A DNA stretch of 7,336 nt. Origin: Candidatus Aminicenantota bacterium. Lineage in GTDB: Bacteria; Acidobacteriota; Aminicenantia; Aminicenantales; Aminicenantaceae. A program made the translations under genes and the position numbers. Each line of letters opens with the position of its first letter. The stretch's first letter is position 1. The notes under the pieces were generated by a model. It saw nothing but the letters and a program-made list of their open reading frames with translations, searched no databases and had not been told where the DNA came from. The DNA is taken from the NCBI GenBank assembly GCA_016926925.1, contig JAFGNQ010000237.1:1-7336 (forward strand). Reading direction: 5' to 3'. Of this stretch, positions 6,732-7,336 are shown piece by piece.

Positions 6732-7336
6732 TTATTTTCGGGAAAAGACTATGGTATCGGTCATCGGCTCGAGCGGAATAGACAGACGATCTATGCGCCC
6801 CGCAGAATCGGCGTGAAATGTGGCAGTCAGCCAGACGGCGCCAAGTGTCCCCAGCCATCCCAGCTGATTTGTGGATCGAAACGTATCGTAATGCCAGTGC
6901 TCCAATCCGAATTCTTTCGAGCCATTGTACTTCCCGCACTGGGCGCCCTCTTTCAATTCAACGACAAGAGATCCATACCCCGGGTTCTCATACTCACCCA
7001 CGAACTCTTCCAGAGGATGGGAGGGCTGTGTCTCTGAAATTCTTTTTTGTGGTTGACTGGCATACTTCTCGAACGCAATGAGGCCCTTCTTGGCTGCGGT
7101 ATACCTGTTTACCGGCTCGGCGTCGAGAAAGAGATCGCAAACATACTTGACGACCGAATCCGTAAAGAACGCGGATCCGTTGTGCACGGCGAAAACACCT
7201 AGGTTTCTATAAGGTCGGGGTCGTGATCCACATGAAGTTGTGTGGGGCGAGACCTGTTCGCATCGAGAGCACATCGCGCACCGTGGCATGGACGGTTCGA
7301 TAGGGATCTTTGAGCTGAAACTCAGGCAGGTAAGTA
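6732..7336 (-). pseudogene. Remnant of beta-lactamase-like serine hydrolase with DUF3471 tail, internal deletion and frame change
   Basis: This minus-strand gene enters from the right edge. From 7335 to 7228 the frame reads a class C beta-lactamase/Pab87-like stretch (YLPEFQLKDPYRTVHATVRD, then VLSMRTGL and HNFMW), which normally lies shortly after the SxxK motif. That frame stops at 7209-7207. The downstream homology resumes in another frame from about 7214 with RNLGVFAVHNG, which belongs near the end of the catalytic domain. It continues through VVKYVCDLFLDAEPVN into a DUF3471-type C-terminal domain (EEFVGEYENPGYG, LEHWHYDTF, RLSIPLEP, IVFSRK) and stops at 6734-6732. About 200 or more residues between these parts, including the YxN and late HxG/KTG motifs, are missing. 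The product cannot be an active serine hydrolase. An intact relative would be a secreted peptidase or esterase. An assembly or sequencing error could also produce this junction, but a deletion of this size makes real decay more likely. Confidence 0.8.

Noticed and set aside
7215..7289. The apparent in-frame N-terminus (Met at 7289) of the right-hand minus-strand frame.
   Set aside because: Its first 25 or so residues are an out-of-frame translation of the beta-lactamase-like segment, which reads correctly in a different frame. Real homology in this frame begins only near 7214.

Overview
The window looks like chromosomal DNA from a free-living Gram-negative-type bacterium of roughly balanced base composition. 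Every intact or partial gene whose N-terminus is visible starts with an export signal. The combination of paired COG1228-type amidohydrolases, an exported M20 peptidase, a COG2819-like esterase, a beta-lactamase-fold serine hydrolase with a DUF3471 tail and a Tat-lipoprotein amidase is reminiscent of Acidobacteriota or Candidatus Aminicenantota. That placement is a low-confidence inference from gene content, since no rRNA, tRNA or other marker gene is present.

Layout. Positions 1-788 (minus strand) hold the N-terminal 262 residues of an amidase-signature hydrolase that runs off the left edge. It carries a twin-arginine signal with a lipobox. Positions 789-1156 are a divergent intergenic region with a convincing plus-strand promoter (extended -10, 1091-1099) and a plausible minus-strand promoter for the amidase. 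Positions 1157-3687 are two homologous, ATGA-overlapping amidohydrolase genes. The first keeps the metal-binding residues of the family. The second has lost nearly all of them while keeping the fold signatures, so it is a probable pseudoenzyme partner. Positions 3895-5448 encode an exported M20 metallopeptidase with a complete active site, and 5656-6633 an exported alpha/beta-hydrolase esterase with a GDSLGG nucleophile elbow. A 41-bp near-perfect palindrome (6645-6685) lies between the esterase and the convergent right-hand gene. Positions 6732-7336 (minus strand) are the remains of a beta-lactamase-like serine hydrolase. A large internal deletion plus a change of frame fuse a piece of the N-terminal half to the extreme C-terminus, so it is a pseudogene.

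Taken together, this is a neighbourhood of envelope hydrolases acting on amide, peptide and ester bonds, consistent with scavenging of peptides or modified amino-acid derivatives outside the cytoplasm. Only the two amidohydrolases are tightly coupled. The M20 and esterase genes each follow a 207-nt gap and may have their own promoters. I see no CRISPR array, tRNA, rRNA, integrase, transposase gene or defence system. The observations most worth checking are the catalytic/degenerate amidohydrolase pair, the deleted beta-lactamase gene and the REP-like palindrome.
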